From Candidatus Mediterraneibacter avicola (GTDB lineage Bacteria; Bacillota; Clostridia; Lachnospirales; Lachnospiraceae), in contig DXDR01000050.1 of the NCBI GenBank assembly GCA_019115385.1, forward strand, positions 1 to 64,000: DNA of 64,000 nucleotides. The letters are read 5' to 3'. Under the pieces are notes generated by a model. The model did not search any database. It was given only the letters and a program-made list of their open reading frames with translations, and was not told the origin of the DNA. Positions 1-8,276 of this stretch are shown piece after piece. Position numbers and translations under genes: made by a program. The first letter of the stretch is position 1, and each line of letters starts with the position of its first letter.

Positions 1-167
1 TCATCCTTACCTTGTATTTTCCTGTTTATTTTAAACATATCTTCTTAAGATAACGGGAAAGGATTTCTTAAGAAAAGAAAAAGATTTTTAAAACAATGTT
101 AAAAACATTTTACATGACGGAACTGTAAACAATCTATGAGGATCTTCTTAATTTTTTATGACAGGGG

Positions 168-196
168 TTGAGAATTTCAGAAAAACGGTATACCAT
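168..196 (+). promoter_or_regulatory. Candidate sigma-A promoter for the first gene
   Basis: TTGAGA (168-173) and TACCAT (191-196) are separated by 17 bases, about 45 bases before the ATG at 242. The -10 matches the consensus at only four of six positions, so this is a tentative call. Two copies of TTCTTAAGA lie upstream at 42-50 and 65-73 and might be operator sites. Confidence 0.35.
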
Positions 197-241
197 AGAA
201 AAGATTTTTGAAAGAAAGTAAAAAGAAAGCGAGGGATTTCC

Positions 242-967
242 ATGAATTCCAATAAGGATTTCTCCGACCTGTTTGATGAAGATTTTGAAGTAACCTATGA
301 GGATGCACCCGACGTTTCTGCCGGATTTTCCGGAAATGCAGATGCAGACAGACGTCCGGTCCGCCGTGCCGCAGAGGAAGAGCCGCCGGAAGAAAGCTGC
401 AACAGAAGAGACCCCTATGAAGACCGGGGAAGATCAGCCAGAAGGAAACGCGGCGGTGTGCACCTGGCCGCTCCCATACAAAAAGGCGGAAGGACGCTTT
501 CCCGTATCTCCGGTATCCTGATCCGCCAGCTCTCGCTGATCCTGATCCTGGCTGTCAGCATATATGTAACATATACGTTCTGGAGGGCAAGCACACCATA
601 CGGCGATATAACAGAATCTATACGGCAAAAAACTTTTTCACTGACGCTGCTGGCGTATCTCTGTGTTCCCGCGGTCTTTCTTCTCTTTGAAATGATCTCC
701 TTTTTCTGGGCCATGACCAGAGTGCGGGTAAGAGACGCCGGAGGCGTATGGAAGGAAGATACGGGGCGGGGACTAACATCCTTTCTCATTGTATTTGCCG
801 CCTCCTATCTGGCCTTTCTGTTCAACCGCTTCATCCCCTCCTCTCCCGAGGTGCTTTACGGACTGAAAGGGGCTCTTCTTGTGTATGGCTCCATGCACAA
901 TACCCTGCTTGGCCTCTGTGCCGCCGGCGTAGCCTCCTGCCTGGTGCGCAGATATCTTTCAAGATGA
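242..967 (+). CDS. Membrane protein of unknown function
   Basis: I do not recognise a family. The first ~80 residues are hydrophilic, rich in Asp, Glu and Arg, and probably disordered and cytoplasmic. Hydrophobic stretches at about residues 90-112, 130-155, 180-200 and 208-235 suggest four membrane segments. The ATG at 242 has a GAGGG ribosome-binding site six bases upstream. The gene stands alone on the plus strand and its 3' end overlaps the convergent recombinase-like gene by 9 bases. Nothing in the sequence points to a substrate or an enzymatic role. It is real by its ribosome-binding site and coherent hydrophobic pattern, but its function is unknown. Confidence 0.75.
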   Translation: MNSNKDFSDLFDEDFEVTYEDAPDVSAGFSGNADADRRPVRRAAEEEPPEESCNRRDPYEDRGRSARRKRGGVHLAAPIQKGGRTLSRISGILIRQLSLILILAVSIYVTYTFWRASTPYGDITESIRQKTFSLTLLAYLCVPAVFLLFEMISFFWAMTRVRVRDAGGVWKEDTGRGLTSFLIVFAASYLAFLFNRFIPSSPEVLYGLKGALLVYGSMHNTLLGLCAAGVASCLVRRYLSR

Positions 968-1849
968 TCCGGGCTTTTCTATTCTCATCTTTACAAGGGC
1001 GTTGGCCTGCTTTCGCAGATTGTCTCTGTAGCCGGCGCCCCGGTACCGTCTGATCTGCTGCTGTGTTCTGCCCATCTGCGCAGCAGTCTGGGCGGAGGAA
1101 GCGCCATATGCAAACAAATTAAAGGCACAGCTGTTCCGAACGGCCTCCGCACTGTAAGAAGGAATTCCCGCCTGCCCGCAATATTTTTTCATCATCCGGC
1201 TGATGTACATAGGATTCAGTCTTCTGCCGCTGCGATTATAAAAAAGGCTGGGATGCTCTTCTCTCTTCCTCATATATTCCTCCAGGATCTTCCAGGCGTC
1301 TTCGGGTATCTGACAGGGTTCTTCCCGTCCGGGAAGGATCGCGCAGATATCTGTCCCCTGCCGGACAAAGTCCTCCGGCCCCCTCAGTACGGCAATTTCT
1401 GTGGAAGATAATCCTGCCCGGTACATCAGCGTCAATACCGCATAGGACATCAGATCATCCGACGCTGCCTTAAGCAGAGCGTCCATATGCTCTACAGGAA
1501 TCGATTTCGCCAGCCGGTCCTCTTTTTTCATATTCTTCAGATACGGATAAAAATAGTCCTCTGCAATCATGTCCTCTTCCATCAAAAAACAGGCATAAGA
1601 ATGCATCTCCCTGAACTTTTTTGTAAGGGTCAGAGGGCTGAGACGGCCGTCGCTGACTTTTTTCTCCATCGATCTGTAATACTGACGCACATCTTCTTTT
1701 TCTGTTTCATCAAATCTTTTTCCTGTAAAACGACAAAATTCCATAATATCCGACCGGTATGAGGCTTCCGTGACAACACTTTTAAATCGTCTTTGAAATA
1801 AATTCCATAATTCTGTATTGACAAAATCCTGTTCAGCGTTTTGGCTCAT
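959..1849 (-). CDS. Tyrosine recombinase-like protein with degenerate active site
   Basis: The 296-residue length and layout match XerC/XerD-type recombinases: an N-terminal SAM-like core-binding domain (about 1-110) and a C-terminal catalytic fold (about 125-285). Compared with the family pattern, the first catalytic Arg in the GLR motif is Ser (YRAGLSS), the HxLRH box reads EAVRN so both His are lost, and the LGH box reads MGR. Only the second Arg and a Tyr (RRYRG) remain. It is therefore probably not an active recombinase; a DNA-binding or regulatory role is an inference. No attachment sites, excisionase or mobile genes surround it. The start is the ATG at 1849, after a GGGGAGG-like site. 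Confidence 0.75.
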   Translation of the reverse strand: MSQNAEQDFVNTELWNLFQRRFKSVVTEASYRSDIMEFCRFTGKRFDETEKEDVRQYYRSMEKKVSDGRLSPLTLTKKFREMHSYACFLMEEDMIAEDYFYPYLKNMKKEDRLAKSIPVEHMDALLKAASDDLMSYAVLTLMYRAGLSSTEIAVLRGPEDFVRQGTDICAILPGREEPCQIPEDAWKILEEYMRKREEHPSLFYNRSGRRLNPMYISRMMKKYCGQAGIPSYSAEAVRNSCAFNLFAYGASSAQTAAQMGRTQQQIRRYRGAGYRDNLRKQANALVKMRIEKPGSS

Positions 1850-1961
1850 AAATTGGCCTCCCCTTCCCTGGGCGAAGTTTTTCTCTTAATGTTATTCGTA
1901 TTATTCATACTATAACATTTTGTTTGTCACAAATCAAGAAAAAAGTCGGATTCCCAGGAAA

Positions 1962-1999
1962 ACAGCCGGAGCAGAATAGATTTCTTCCGCTCCGGCTGT
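1962..1999 (-). terminator. Intrinsic terminator downstream of the GH3 gene
   Basis: An 11-base perfect inverted repeat (ACAGCCGGAGC / GCTCCGGCTGT) is followed on the minus strand by TTTTCC. It sits about 35 bases after the stop of the GH3 anchor fragment. Confidence 0.7.
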
Positions 2000-2033
2000 A
2001 TTGCCATGTAATATTATTTTGACATCATCTCTG

Positions 2034-2534
2034 TTATCTTTGACGTCTGCGCAGAGATACTCCAATGCAGAAAACTGCCGCCGACACAAGCAGCGCTGCC
2101 GGTCCGGCCAGAGGAATATTATCCCCTGTCTGCGGCGCACTTTCTTTCTCCGTATTTCCGTCCGGCTGTTCAGTATCCGCCGGCTTTTCCCCATCTGGAT
2201 CTGTCGGTTCTCCCGGAGTTGGATTTGTTGGATCTGCCGGGTCCTCCGGATTCGGATCCGTTGAGTCTTCTATGTCCGGATCCTCCGCTTTCACTACCTC
2301 TACAATAAAATCTTCAGATTTCTCACCATACCATACCGTAACAGTCTGACGGCCAAGTTTGTCCGGATCATAGCCGCTTATTTTATATTCGCCTTCTTCC
2401 AGCACATCTTTTGTCTCCTCTGTGCCGTCTGTATATATTGCTGTTACAATAAGTCCTGTCAGATCCAGATCCTCTCCCTGTTTATACTCTGTTTTCACAT
2501 TATCCAGACCACTCAGTTCGATCCGGTTCCACAA
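2034..2534 (-). pseudogene. Displaced 3' end of the GH3 gene: Ig-like domain and wall-sorting signal
   Basis: This frame encodes a Big_3-type bacterial Ig-like domain (about residues 5-80), a linker rich in Pro, Asp and Thr, the sorting motif APQTGD, a hydrophobic segment and a basic RRRQR tail. It has no convincing start: the first possible codon is a TTG with no ribosome-binding site. It overlaps the end of the GH3 frame, which itself stops abruptly inside a region of the same kind. The simplest reading is one gene split by a single frameshift near 2505-2540. Whether the shift is a real mutation or a sequencing error cannot be told from this sequence. Confidence 0.7.
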
Positions 2535-5500
2535 CTGTGCTTCTTCCGTCCGGGCTGATGCTTCCTCCCTCTCCTGCCGACGCCTGTATAGTATATTGTG
2601 TGATCAGCGCGTCAAGGCTCCAGAGCTGGTCGTCATCCTCCGCATTTTTCTCTGCCATGACAAACGGCTTCAGATCCCAGCCGTCAATATTCTGGGAAGG
2701 TCCTCTGCTGATGGCATATCCTGTCCCCGCGTTTACAAGGAGATAATACCCGTCTTCGCCGCTCTCTTCAAGTTTCCAGAGCTGATTGGCATCACCTTCT
2801 GTCTGTTCCCGCTGAATTAATCCTGCATTTTCTTCTGTGCTTTCCGCTGTCGCCAGAAGGCCGCTCTTGCTGTTTACAAGATAGTAATTTCCGTCTCCTG
2901 CGTCTTTCAGCGACCACTGCTGATCTGTACCGCCGTTATTCTCCCACTCTATAAGCAGTGCTCCGGATGCTGTGCTGCCGCCGTTAACAGCGATAACAAC
3001 ACTGCCGTCCTTTGATGTGATATAATACAGATCTTTTCCGGCAGTCTCCTGCACAGCCACTGCATAACTTCCTGTCACGGTCTCTCCGTTCCAGGTCACA
3101 GCCGCTGTAATAGTGGCCGTACCGTATCCAACTGCAGTCACGTTTCCATTTTCATCCACCCGTGCTACGGATTCATCACTGCTGGAGTATGTCACATCTG
3201 TTACTTCGATAAAGGAGTCGTCACTCAGAGCCGCCGTCAGCGTCGTCTCCGCAGGCTCTCCGATCTCCGTCTCGTCAAATATGGCTTTTCCGGTAAGCGT
3301 TACTGTCTTCAGCGTCGGACTGGCCTTCTCTGTCATGGAAAAACTTGCGGTTACCGCCGATGTAGCGCTGTCCGGCCCCACCTGGATCTCATAGGTTCCC
3401 AGGTCATAATCAAATCTGCCGGCATCCTCAAACCAGTATTCCAGTTCATCTGTATTCAGTGTCATGGTCACTGTCTTTGTCTCACCGGGCGCCAGAGATA
3501 CTTTGTCAAATCCTTTCAGACGCTTCACGGGCCTGTCATTGTCTTCTGCGTTGGGGGAGACCACATACATTTCCACCACTTCCTGACCGTCAACAGAACC
3601 GGTATTTTTTACATCTACGGATACCTGGATCTGATCGTCCGTGTTCACGGAAGTCTTGTCCAGTTTAAGATTGCTGTATTCAAAATCTGTATAACTCAGT
3701 CCATATCCGAACGGCCATGTCACTTCTCCGGTAAAGTACTGATATGTCCTTCCATTGCTGGTCTCGCTGGAGCGGATATCGTATACCCCGATGTCATCCA
3801 GATCGTACAGGCTTTTGTACCAGGAGAATGTCAGTTTGGCGCTGGGATTTTTCTCTCCGTAAAGGATTCTTCCAAGCGCATTTCCCTGTGCCTGTCCGTT
3901 GTATGTATTCCAGGTGATCGCCTTAACCTCGTCTTTAAACGGCTCTACATTCATCTGTCCCACAGCGGAGATGCATACAACTGTTTTTTCATTGAGTTCC
4001 GCACATTTTAAAATGCTTCCCGCCTGATTTCTAGGAAAGTCCAGAGTCTGGCGGTCCACTTCCTCCGCAGAGTCGCTGTCGGGATTTCCCAGAGCGCCTT
4101 CTCCGTCAATGGTCCTTGTCCCAGCCACAACGATAACGGCATCCGCATTTTTGATCAGTTCCTCTTCCTCAGCCGAAAAGTCCACATCTGCATAATTGTA
4201 CTCAAATGTCACATACAGGTCGTGGGTTCCTTCAGCCTCTGTCGTCACATCACTACTGTAAGTGCTGTAACTCTGCCAGTCACTTGTGTAGTCCGTGTCT
4301 GCCACAGCGATCACTTCACCGGTAGGAGAATCCAGGTGCAGGCTGGCTGTACTGCTGTAGCACTGTCCGTCCGCGCCTGCTGCCTGTACGCTGAATGTCT
4401 TCAGGTTCGTTACATCCACATTTTTGTATAAAACATACGCGCCGGATTCCATATAACCGAAATTCTGATTGGAATTCGTCTCGACCACACACGCTTTATA
4501 AGCATCTGCTTCCGCAGCCTGCTTTGTCACTGTCTGGCTGTCCTCATAGCCGAACCCAACGGACTGCACGTTCTGAAGGTACTTCACGCCGGACGCGTCC
4601 GTCACGCCATAGTGGTTAATATAGTCCACCGTGATATCCGATCCTGCTCTGGCCGCAGCCGCGCGGATTCCCTCTTCCGGCGTAGAGCGGTTCTCATCCG
4701 ACGGATCAGCGCTGTAGTCTCCCTGAGTACATCTCTGCGCCATCTCACCGACGATCACTATATTTTTCTCTTCTGAACCGAGGGGGAGGAAATCATCCTC
4801 ATTCTGGAGCAGTATGATCGCTTCATCCGACATGTCTTCCGCGAGCTGTTTATGTTCCCCGTTTTCCACCTGATTTGCAAAAGAGTATTCATCGCTCTTG
4901 TATTCAACCATCTCATCCGGATCAAATTCTCCGGTCTCCATACGGGCTGTGAACAGGCGGATCAGCGCTTTGTCCAGATCATCCTCTGTCATCAGTCCCT
5001 GCTCAATGGCCTGCAGGACGTTTACATTATAAACATTCCCGCAGTTAATATCCGTTCCGGCTTTTATTGCAAATGCAGTCGCTTCCACCGAATTTACCGC
5101 GCGGTCCATACCCTCCGGCTGCCACTTATGGTTTCCGTAAATATCATAGATCGCGCCGCAGTCTGATGTGACATATCCGTCAAAGCCCCAGGTATTGCGG
5201 AGCAGGTCCGTCAGCATAAACTCATTTGCAGGCATGGGAGTGCCGTTGAGCTGATTATAGGAGCTCATAACTGAAGCCACGTCGGTATTTTCAACAACAT
5301 TTTTAAATGTATAAGAATAGTATTCTCTCAGATCTCTTTCGTCTACATCCGAACTTCCTGTATGACGGTTGTACTCACTGTTATTTGCCACAAAATGTTT
5401 CAGCGTGGCAATGGTCTTCAGATAGGTGTCGTCGTCTCCCTGCATCCCGTTTACATAGCTCTCAGCGATCGCCGTTGTCAGGAACTGGTCTTCACCATAG

Positions 5501-5817
5501 CCTTCTTCCGCTCTGCCCCATCTGGGATCGCGTGCCAGATTGATCGTAGGAGACCAGTAAGACAGACCTTTGCCTGTTTCATTGCTGTATCCGCGTGCTT
5601 CGTCTGAAATCGCATCTCCCATCTCCTGCACCAGATCTGTATTCCAGGTAGAAGCAATACCCAGCCCGTGGGGAAATGAAGTCGCATTTCCGGACCTGGC
5701 AACTCCGTGAAGTCCCTCGCTCCAGTAATTATACTGCGACACGCCCAGCCTCGGAATTGCCGCAGCGCTGCTTGTTATTGTCTGCTGTGCCTTTTCTTCC
5801 AGAGTCATCCGTGACAC
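2500..5817 (-). CDS. Cell-surface GH3 glycosidase (beta-xylosidase/glucosidase-like), lacking normal ends
   Basis: This is a glycoside hydrolase family 3 enzyme. The N-terminal barrel has the YWSEGLHGVA motif (31-40), the KH/R-H region near 140-152 and the nucleophile Asp219 in VTSDCGA. The C-terminal domain carries an inserted CBM6-like module (about 437-540). A fibronectin III-like domain (about 730-815), a Big_2 domain (about 840-922) and a ricin-type lectin repeat region (about 926-1070) follow. Two faults are visible. The frame opens at a GTG without a signal peptide, because an in-frame TGA lies near 5875, just before the conserved SFEERAADLVSRMTLEEK stretch. It also ends by frameshift near 2500, leaving its sorting signal in another frame. 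The intact ancestor was probably a secreted, sortase-anchored plant-glycan enzyme. Whether this copy is expressed is doubtful. Confidence 0.85.
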   Translation of the reverse strand: MSRMTLEEKAQQTITSSAAAIPRLGVSQYNYWSEGLHGVARSGNATSFPHGLGIASTWNTDLVQEMGDAISDEARGYSNETGKGLSYWSPTINLARDPRWGRAEEGYGEDQFLTTAIAESYVNGMQGDDDTYLKTIATLKHFVANNSEYNRHTGSSDVDERDLREYYSYTFKNVVENTDVASVMSSYNQLNGTPMPANEFMLTDLLRNTWGFDGYVTSDCGAIYDIYGNHKWQPEGMDRAVNSVEATAFAIKAGTDINCGNVYNVNVLQAIEQGLMTEDDLDKALIRLFTARMETGEFDPDEMVEYKSDEYSFANQVENGEHKQLAEDMSDEAIILLQNEDDFLPLGSEEKNIVIVGEMAQRCTQGDYSADPSDENRSTPEEGIRAAAARAGSDITVDYINHYGVTDASGVKYLQNVQSVGFGYEDSQTVTKQAAEADAYKACVVETNSNQNFGYMESGAYVLYKNVDVTNLKTFSVQAAGADGQCYSSTASLHLDSPTGEVIAVADTDYTSDWQSYSTYSSDVTTEAEGTHDLYVTFEYNYADVDFSAEEEELIKNADAVIVVAGTRTIDGEGALGNPDSDSAEEVDRQTLDFPRNQAGSILKCAELNEKTVVCISAVGQMNVEPFKDEVKAITWNTYNGQAQGNALGRILYGEKNPSAKLTFSWYKSLYDLDDIGVYDIRSSETSNGRTYQYFTGEVTWPFGYGLSYTDFEYSNLKLDKTSVNTDDQIQVSVDVKNTGSVDGQEVVEMYVVSPNAEDNDRPVKRLKGFDKVSLAPGETKTVTMTLNTDELEYWFEDAGRFDYDLGTYEIQVGPDSATSAVTASFSMTEKASPTLKTVTLTGKAIFDETEIGEPAETTLTAALSDDSFIEVTDVTYSSSDESVARVDENGNVTAVGYGTATITAAVTWNGETVTGSYAVAVQETAGKDLYYITSKDGSVVIAVNGGSTASGALLIEWENNGGTDQQWSLKDAGDGNYYLVNSKSGLLATAESTEENAGLIQREQTEGDANQLWKLEESGEDGYYLLVNAGTGYAISRGPSQNIDGWDLKPFVMAEKNAEDDDQLWSLDALITQYTIQASAGEGGSISPDGRSTVVEPDRTEWSG

Positions 5818-5843
5818 AAGATCCGCCGCACGTTCTTCAAAAC

Positions 5844-6521
5844 TCAGCGATGTGTCCAGAAGAGCCCAGTCCCTTCATCTGTGTCGCCATATGCCCAGAA
5901 ATTGCCCCCACAGTATGTAAGTCCGCGAAATCTCACTTCTCTCTGATAGTATTGTCCATAGTCAAGGACAGTCCAGTTTCTGCCGTCTTCTGTCACAGCC
6001 GCCTCTCCCTTGTCGGTAACCAGCAGGCACCTGCTGTCAGACGATTTCATCCCGGTGACGTTCCCTCTGACCTGCACATTGCACTGCTCCCACCGGCCGT
6101 CTCCTGAGGAAAAGAAAACGGCTCCGTTCTGCCCGCCGCAGTACTCTCTTCCCTGGAAACTGGCTCCGACATTCAAATCCTCTTCACAGCCCGTCACCTC
6201 TTTTTTAAAAGAAAGCTCTGTATCTGAGCGATAAAGGATCCCATCTTCCCCGGCAATAAATACAGAACTGCCGCTGCTCCAGATTCCCCGGAGATCTGTG
6301 TCTTCCTCCATGGGAATATTTCTGCTTTCTCCCTCGGAAGTGATCTCAAACAGCAGGCCCTGGTCTCCCACTGCAAGAAACCCCATATCCCAGGGAATTA
6401 TCTCATTCAGGCAGGGCGAACCGGACTGTTCCTTTCGAATCTCCCGGTTTTCACATCCTGAAAATACTGTCAAAACAAGCAGCACCAGGGCAGCTCCCAA
6501 ACAATATTTCCCTTTTTTCAT
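5844..6521 (-). CDS. Putative lipoprotein with BNR/propeller-like repeats, possibly truncated
   Basis: The first 22 residues form a lipoprotein signal peptide: MKKGK, a hydrophobic core, then FSGC with the lipidated Cys. The rest contains short repeating units such as AGEDGILYRS, GGQNGAVFFSS and TDKGEAAVTEDGRNW, which resemble blades of BNR-type beta propellers. I cannot assign a function. The protein ends at GLFWTHR, in the middle of what looks like another blade, and its stop lies inside the coding sequence of the neighbouring GH3. This suggests a deletion joined the two genes and clipped this one. Confidence 0.7.
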   Translation of the reverse strand: MKKGKYCLGAALVLLVLTVFSGCENREIRKEQSGSPCLNEIIPWDMGFLAVGDQGLLFEITSEGESRNIPMEEDTDLRGIWSSGSSVFIAGEDGILYRSDTELSFKKEVTGCEEDLNVGASFQGREYCGGQNGAVFFSSGDGRWEQCNVQVRGNVTGMKSSDSRCLLVTDKGEAAVTEDGRNWTVLDYGQYYQREVRFRGLTYCGGNFWAYGDTDEGTGLFWTHR

Positions 6522-6865
6522 TCTCTTTCCTCTTAATTCTATCTGCTTATCTTTTTATAACAAATACAAAAATCCATGACTAATTTATCATTTTTTGTTA
6601 TATTTTACAAAATATTATTATATATTTTTGCTTTTATCCATAAAAATATATGTCTATTATTATAATATTTTTACAAATCAAAAAAAATCCCCAAGTACTT
6701 CTTCTTATAAAATCGGATAGGGGAAGATCCCTTCCCTTATCTGATCACCGCGATACCTCGCTCATCTCACGGCATTGCCGCTCGATGACCGTTGCCCGTC
6801 GGATGCCCGCTCGTGCAAGCACGGCGGGTCTCCGCTCCGCTACGGTCAGTGCTGGACGTATCGCG
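6522..6865. other. Non-coding stretch: AT-rich leader plus GC-rich segment
   Basis: No convincing gene lies here. Positions 6522-6715 are very AT-rich and probably hold the promoter of the lipoprotein gene. Around 6715-6745 an imperfect inverted repeat (GATAGGGGAAG / CTTCCCTTATC) marks a sharp switch to a GC-rich segment that runs to about 6865 and contains a small CGTGC/GCACG hairpin. The segment resembles an intergenic repeat or remnant, but I see no second copy in this window. Confidence 0.45.
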
Positions 6866-6908
6866 CAAAAACCCTGAACGGATTCTGGTCTTTCCAATCC
6901 GTCCAGGG
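6866..6908 (-). terminator. Intrinsic terminator of the aldo/keto reductase gene
   Basis: A 13-base stem with one mismatch (CCCTGGACGGATT / AATCCGTTCAGGG) is followed on the minus strand by TTTTTGC. It lies 45 bases beyond the reductase stop. Confidence 0.8.
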
Positions 6909-6952
6909 CCAAACAGCTTCTAAATAAGAATGATATTTTCTTTTTTAATTTG

Positions 6953-8086
6953 TCACAGATTCAGTTTCTGCGCAAAATCCTTCATCGCCTCCGGAATCTT
7001 GATCTGCTGCGGACAGACGGCCTCACAGCTTCCACAGCCAACGCAGGCGCCGGGCAGCTTGTCCTTCGGGTAGGAGGAAAGCGCCATCGGAGCGATAAAA
7101 CCGCCATCCGAAAAACAGTGCTCATTATAGAGCGCCAGCAGCTGCGGAATGTCCAGTTCCTGCGGGCAGTGGCTCACGCAATAATGGCATGCCGTACACG
7201 GAAGAGTCTTCTTTTCCAGCATACCGGATGCAATACCAAGCAGCGTTCCCATTTCCTTTTCATCCAGAGGCTTATCCTCTGAATATGTATGGATATTTGC
7301 CTGAAGCTGTTCCATAGAGGACATGCCGGAGAGAACCATTGTCACAGACGGGATCGTCTGAAGAAAACGAAAGGCCCAGGCCGGGATCTCCTCCTGTGGG
7401 CGCAGTTCCTTCAGTACCGCCTCATCCTTCTCCGCCAGGGAGGCCAGCCTGCCGCCGCGCAGCGGTTCCATCACCCAAACCGGGATATTCCATTCGTTCA
7501 GAAGATCGACTTTCTCCTTTCCGCCTTGGAATTTCCAGTCCAGATAATTGATCTGAAGCTGGCAGAATTCCATATCCTTTCCGTATGCATCCAGGAACCG
7601 CTTTATCACATCATAACTGCCGTGCGCGGAAAATCCGAGATGCCTGATCCTCCCCGCCTTCTTCTGTGCGATCAGATAATCATAGATGCCGTATTGGGGA
7701 TCCAGGTATGCATCGATATTCATCTCGCAGACATTGTGGAACAGATAAAAGTCAAAATATTCTACCCGGCATTTTTTCAACTGTTCCTCAAAAATTTCTT
7801 CCACTTTATCCATATTTGACAGATCATATCCCGGGAATTTATCGGCCAGGAAGAAACTGTCCCGCGGATATTTTTCCAGCGCTTTTCCCATCACAAGCTC
7901 TGAATTGCCACTGTGGTATCCCCATGCTGTATCATAATAATTTATACCGTGTTCCATGGCGTAACCGACCATCTGTTCCGCTTTCTCCGTATCAATCCTG
8001 GAATCTTCCCCGGCAATCACAGGGAGGCGCATAGCACCCATTCCCAGTGCGGAAAGTCTGATATCCTGAAAATTTCTGTAAACCAT
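6953..8086 (-). CDS. Aldo/keto reductase with C-terminal 4Fe-4S domain
   Basis: This is an aldo/keto reductase-fold oxidoreductase of the clostridial type fused to a ferredoxin-like domain. The catalytic tetrad is visible: Asp and Tyr in YDTAWGYHSG, Lys in LADKFPG and His in FYLFHNV. The C-terminal ~90 residues carry two cysteine clusters, CTACHYCVSHC and CVGCGSCEAVC, expected to bind 4Fe-4S clusters. The substrate is unknown. The frame is open 23 codons further upstream, but the ATG at 8086 follows AGAAGGA and starts the conserved MVYRNF region, so I chose it. The gene is alone between a terminator and the SPFH/RHH pair. Confidence 0.9.
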   Translation of the reverse strand: MVYRNFQDIRLSALGMGAMRLPVIAGEDSRIDTEKAEQMVGYAMEHGINYYDTAWGYHSGNSELVMGKALEKYPRDSFFLADKFPGYDLSNMDKVEEIFEEQLKKCRVEYFDFYLFHNVCEMNIDAYLDPQYGIYDYLIAQKKAGRIRHLGFSAHGSYDVIKRFLDAYGKDMEFCQLQINYLDWKFQGGKEKVDLLNEWNIPVWVMEPLRGGRLASLAEKDEAVLKELRPQEEIPAWAFRFLQTIPSVTMVLSGMSSMEQLQANIHTYSEDKPLDEKEMGTLLGIASGMLEKKTLPCTACHYCVSHCPQELDIPQLLALYNEHCFSDGGFIAPMALSSYPKDKLPGACVGCGSCEAVCPQQIKIPEAMKDFAQKLNL

Positions 8087-8237
8087 TATCCATTCCTTCT
8101 TTCTGTTTTCTAAAAATTCCATACCCGCAGGGGCTCTGAGCCACCGGAGTTCCAACTGTTTTTATTATATCTCCTGTCTCTGTCCCTGTCTAATACTTTT
8201 CAGATATAAACAGATATAGCAAAAAGGTATGTTACAG

Positions 8238-8274
8238 ATTACGGCAGACCTCCTTTATGGAAATCTGCCGTAAT
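8238..8274. terminator. Hairpin between the RHH gene and the aldo/keto reductase gene
   Basis: A perfect 11-base stem (ATTACGGCAGA / TCTGCCGTAAT) with a 15-base loop starts three bases after the RHH gene stop. The U-tract on the minus strand is delayed by about 12 bases (CCTTTTTG). It probably ends the SPFH-RHH transcript. Confidence 0.6.
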
Positions 8275-8276
8275 TG

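Noticed and set aside
959-1849. Integrase marking a prophage or integrative element
   Set aside because: Catalytic residues are lost and no phage, conjugation or excision genes or attachment repeats are seen nearby.
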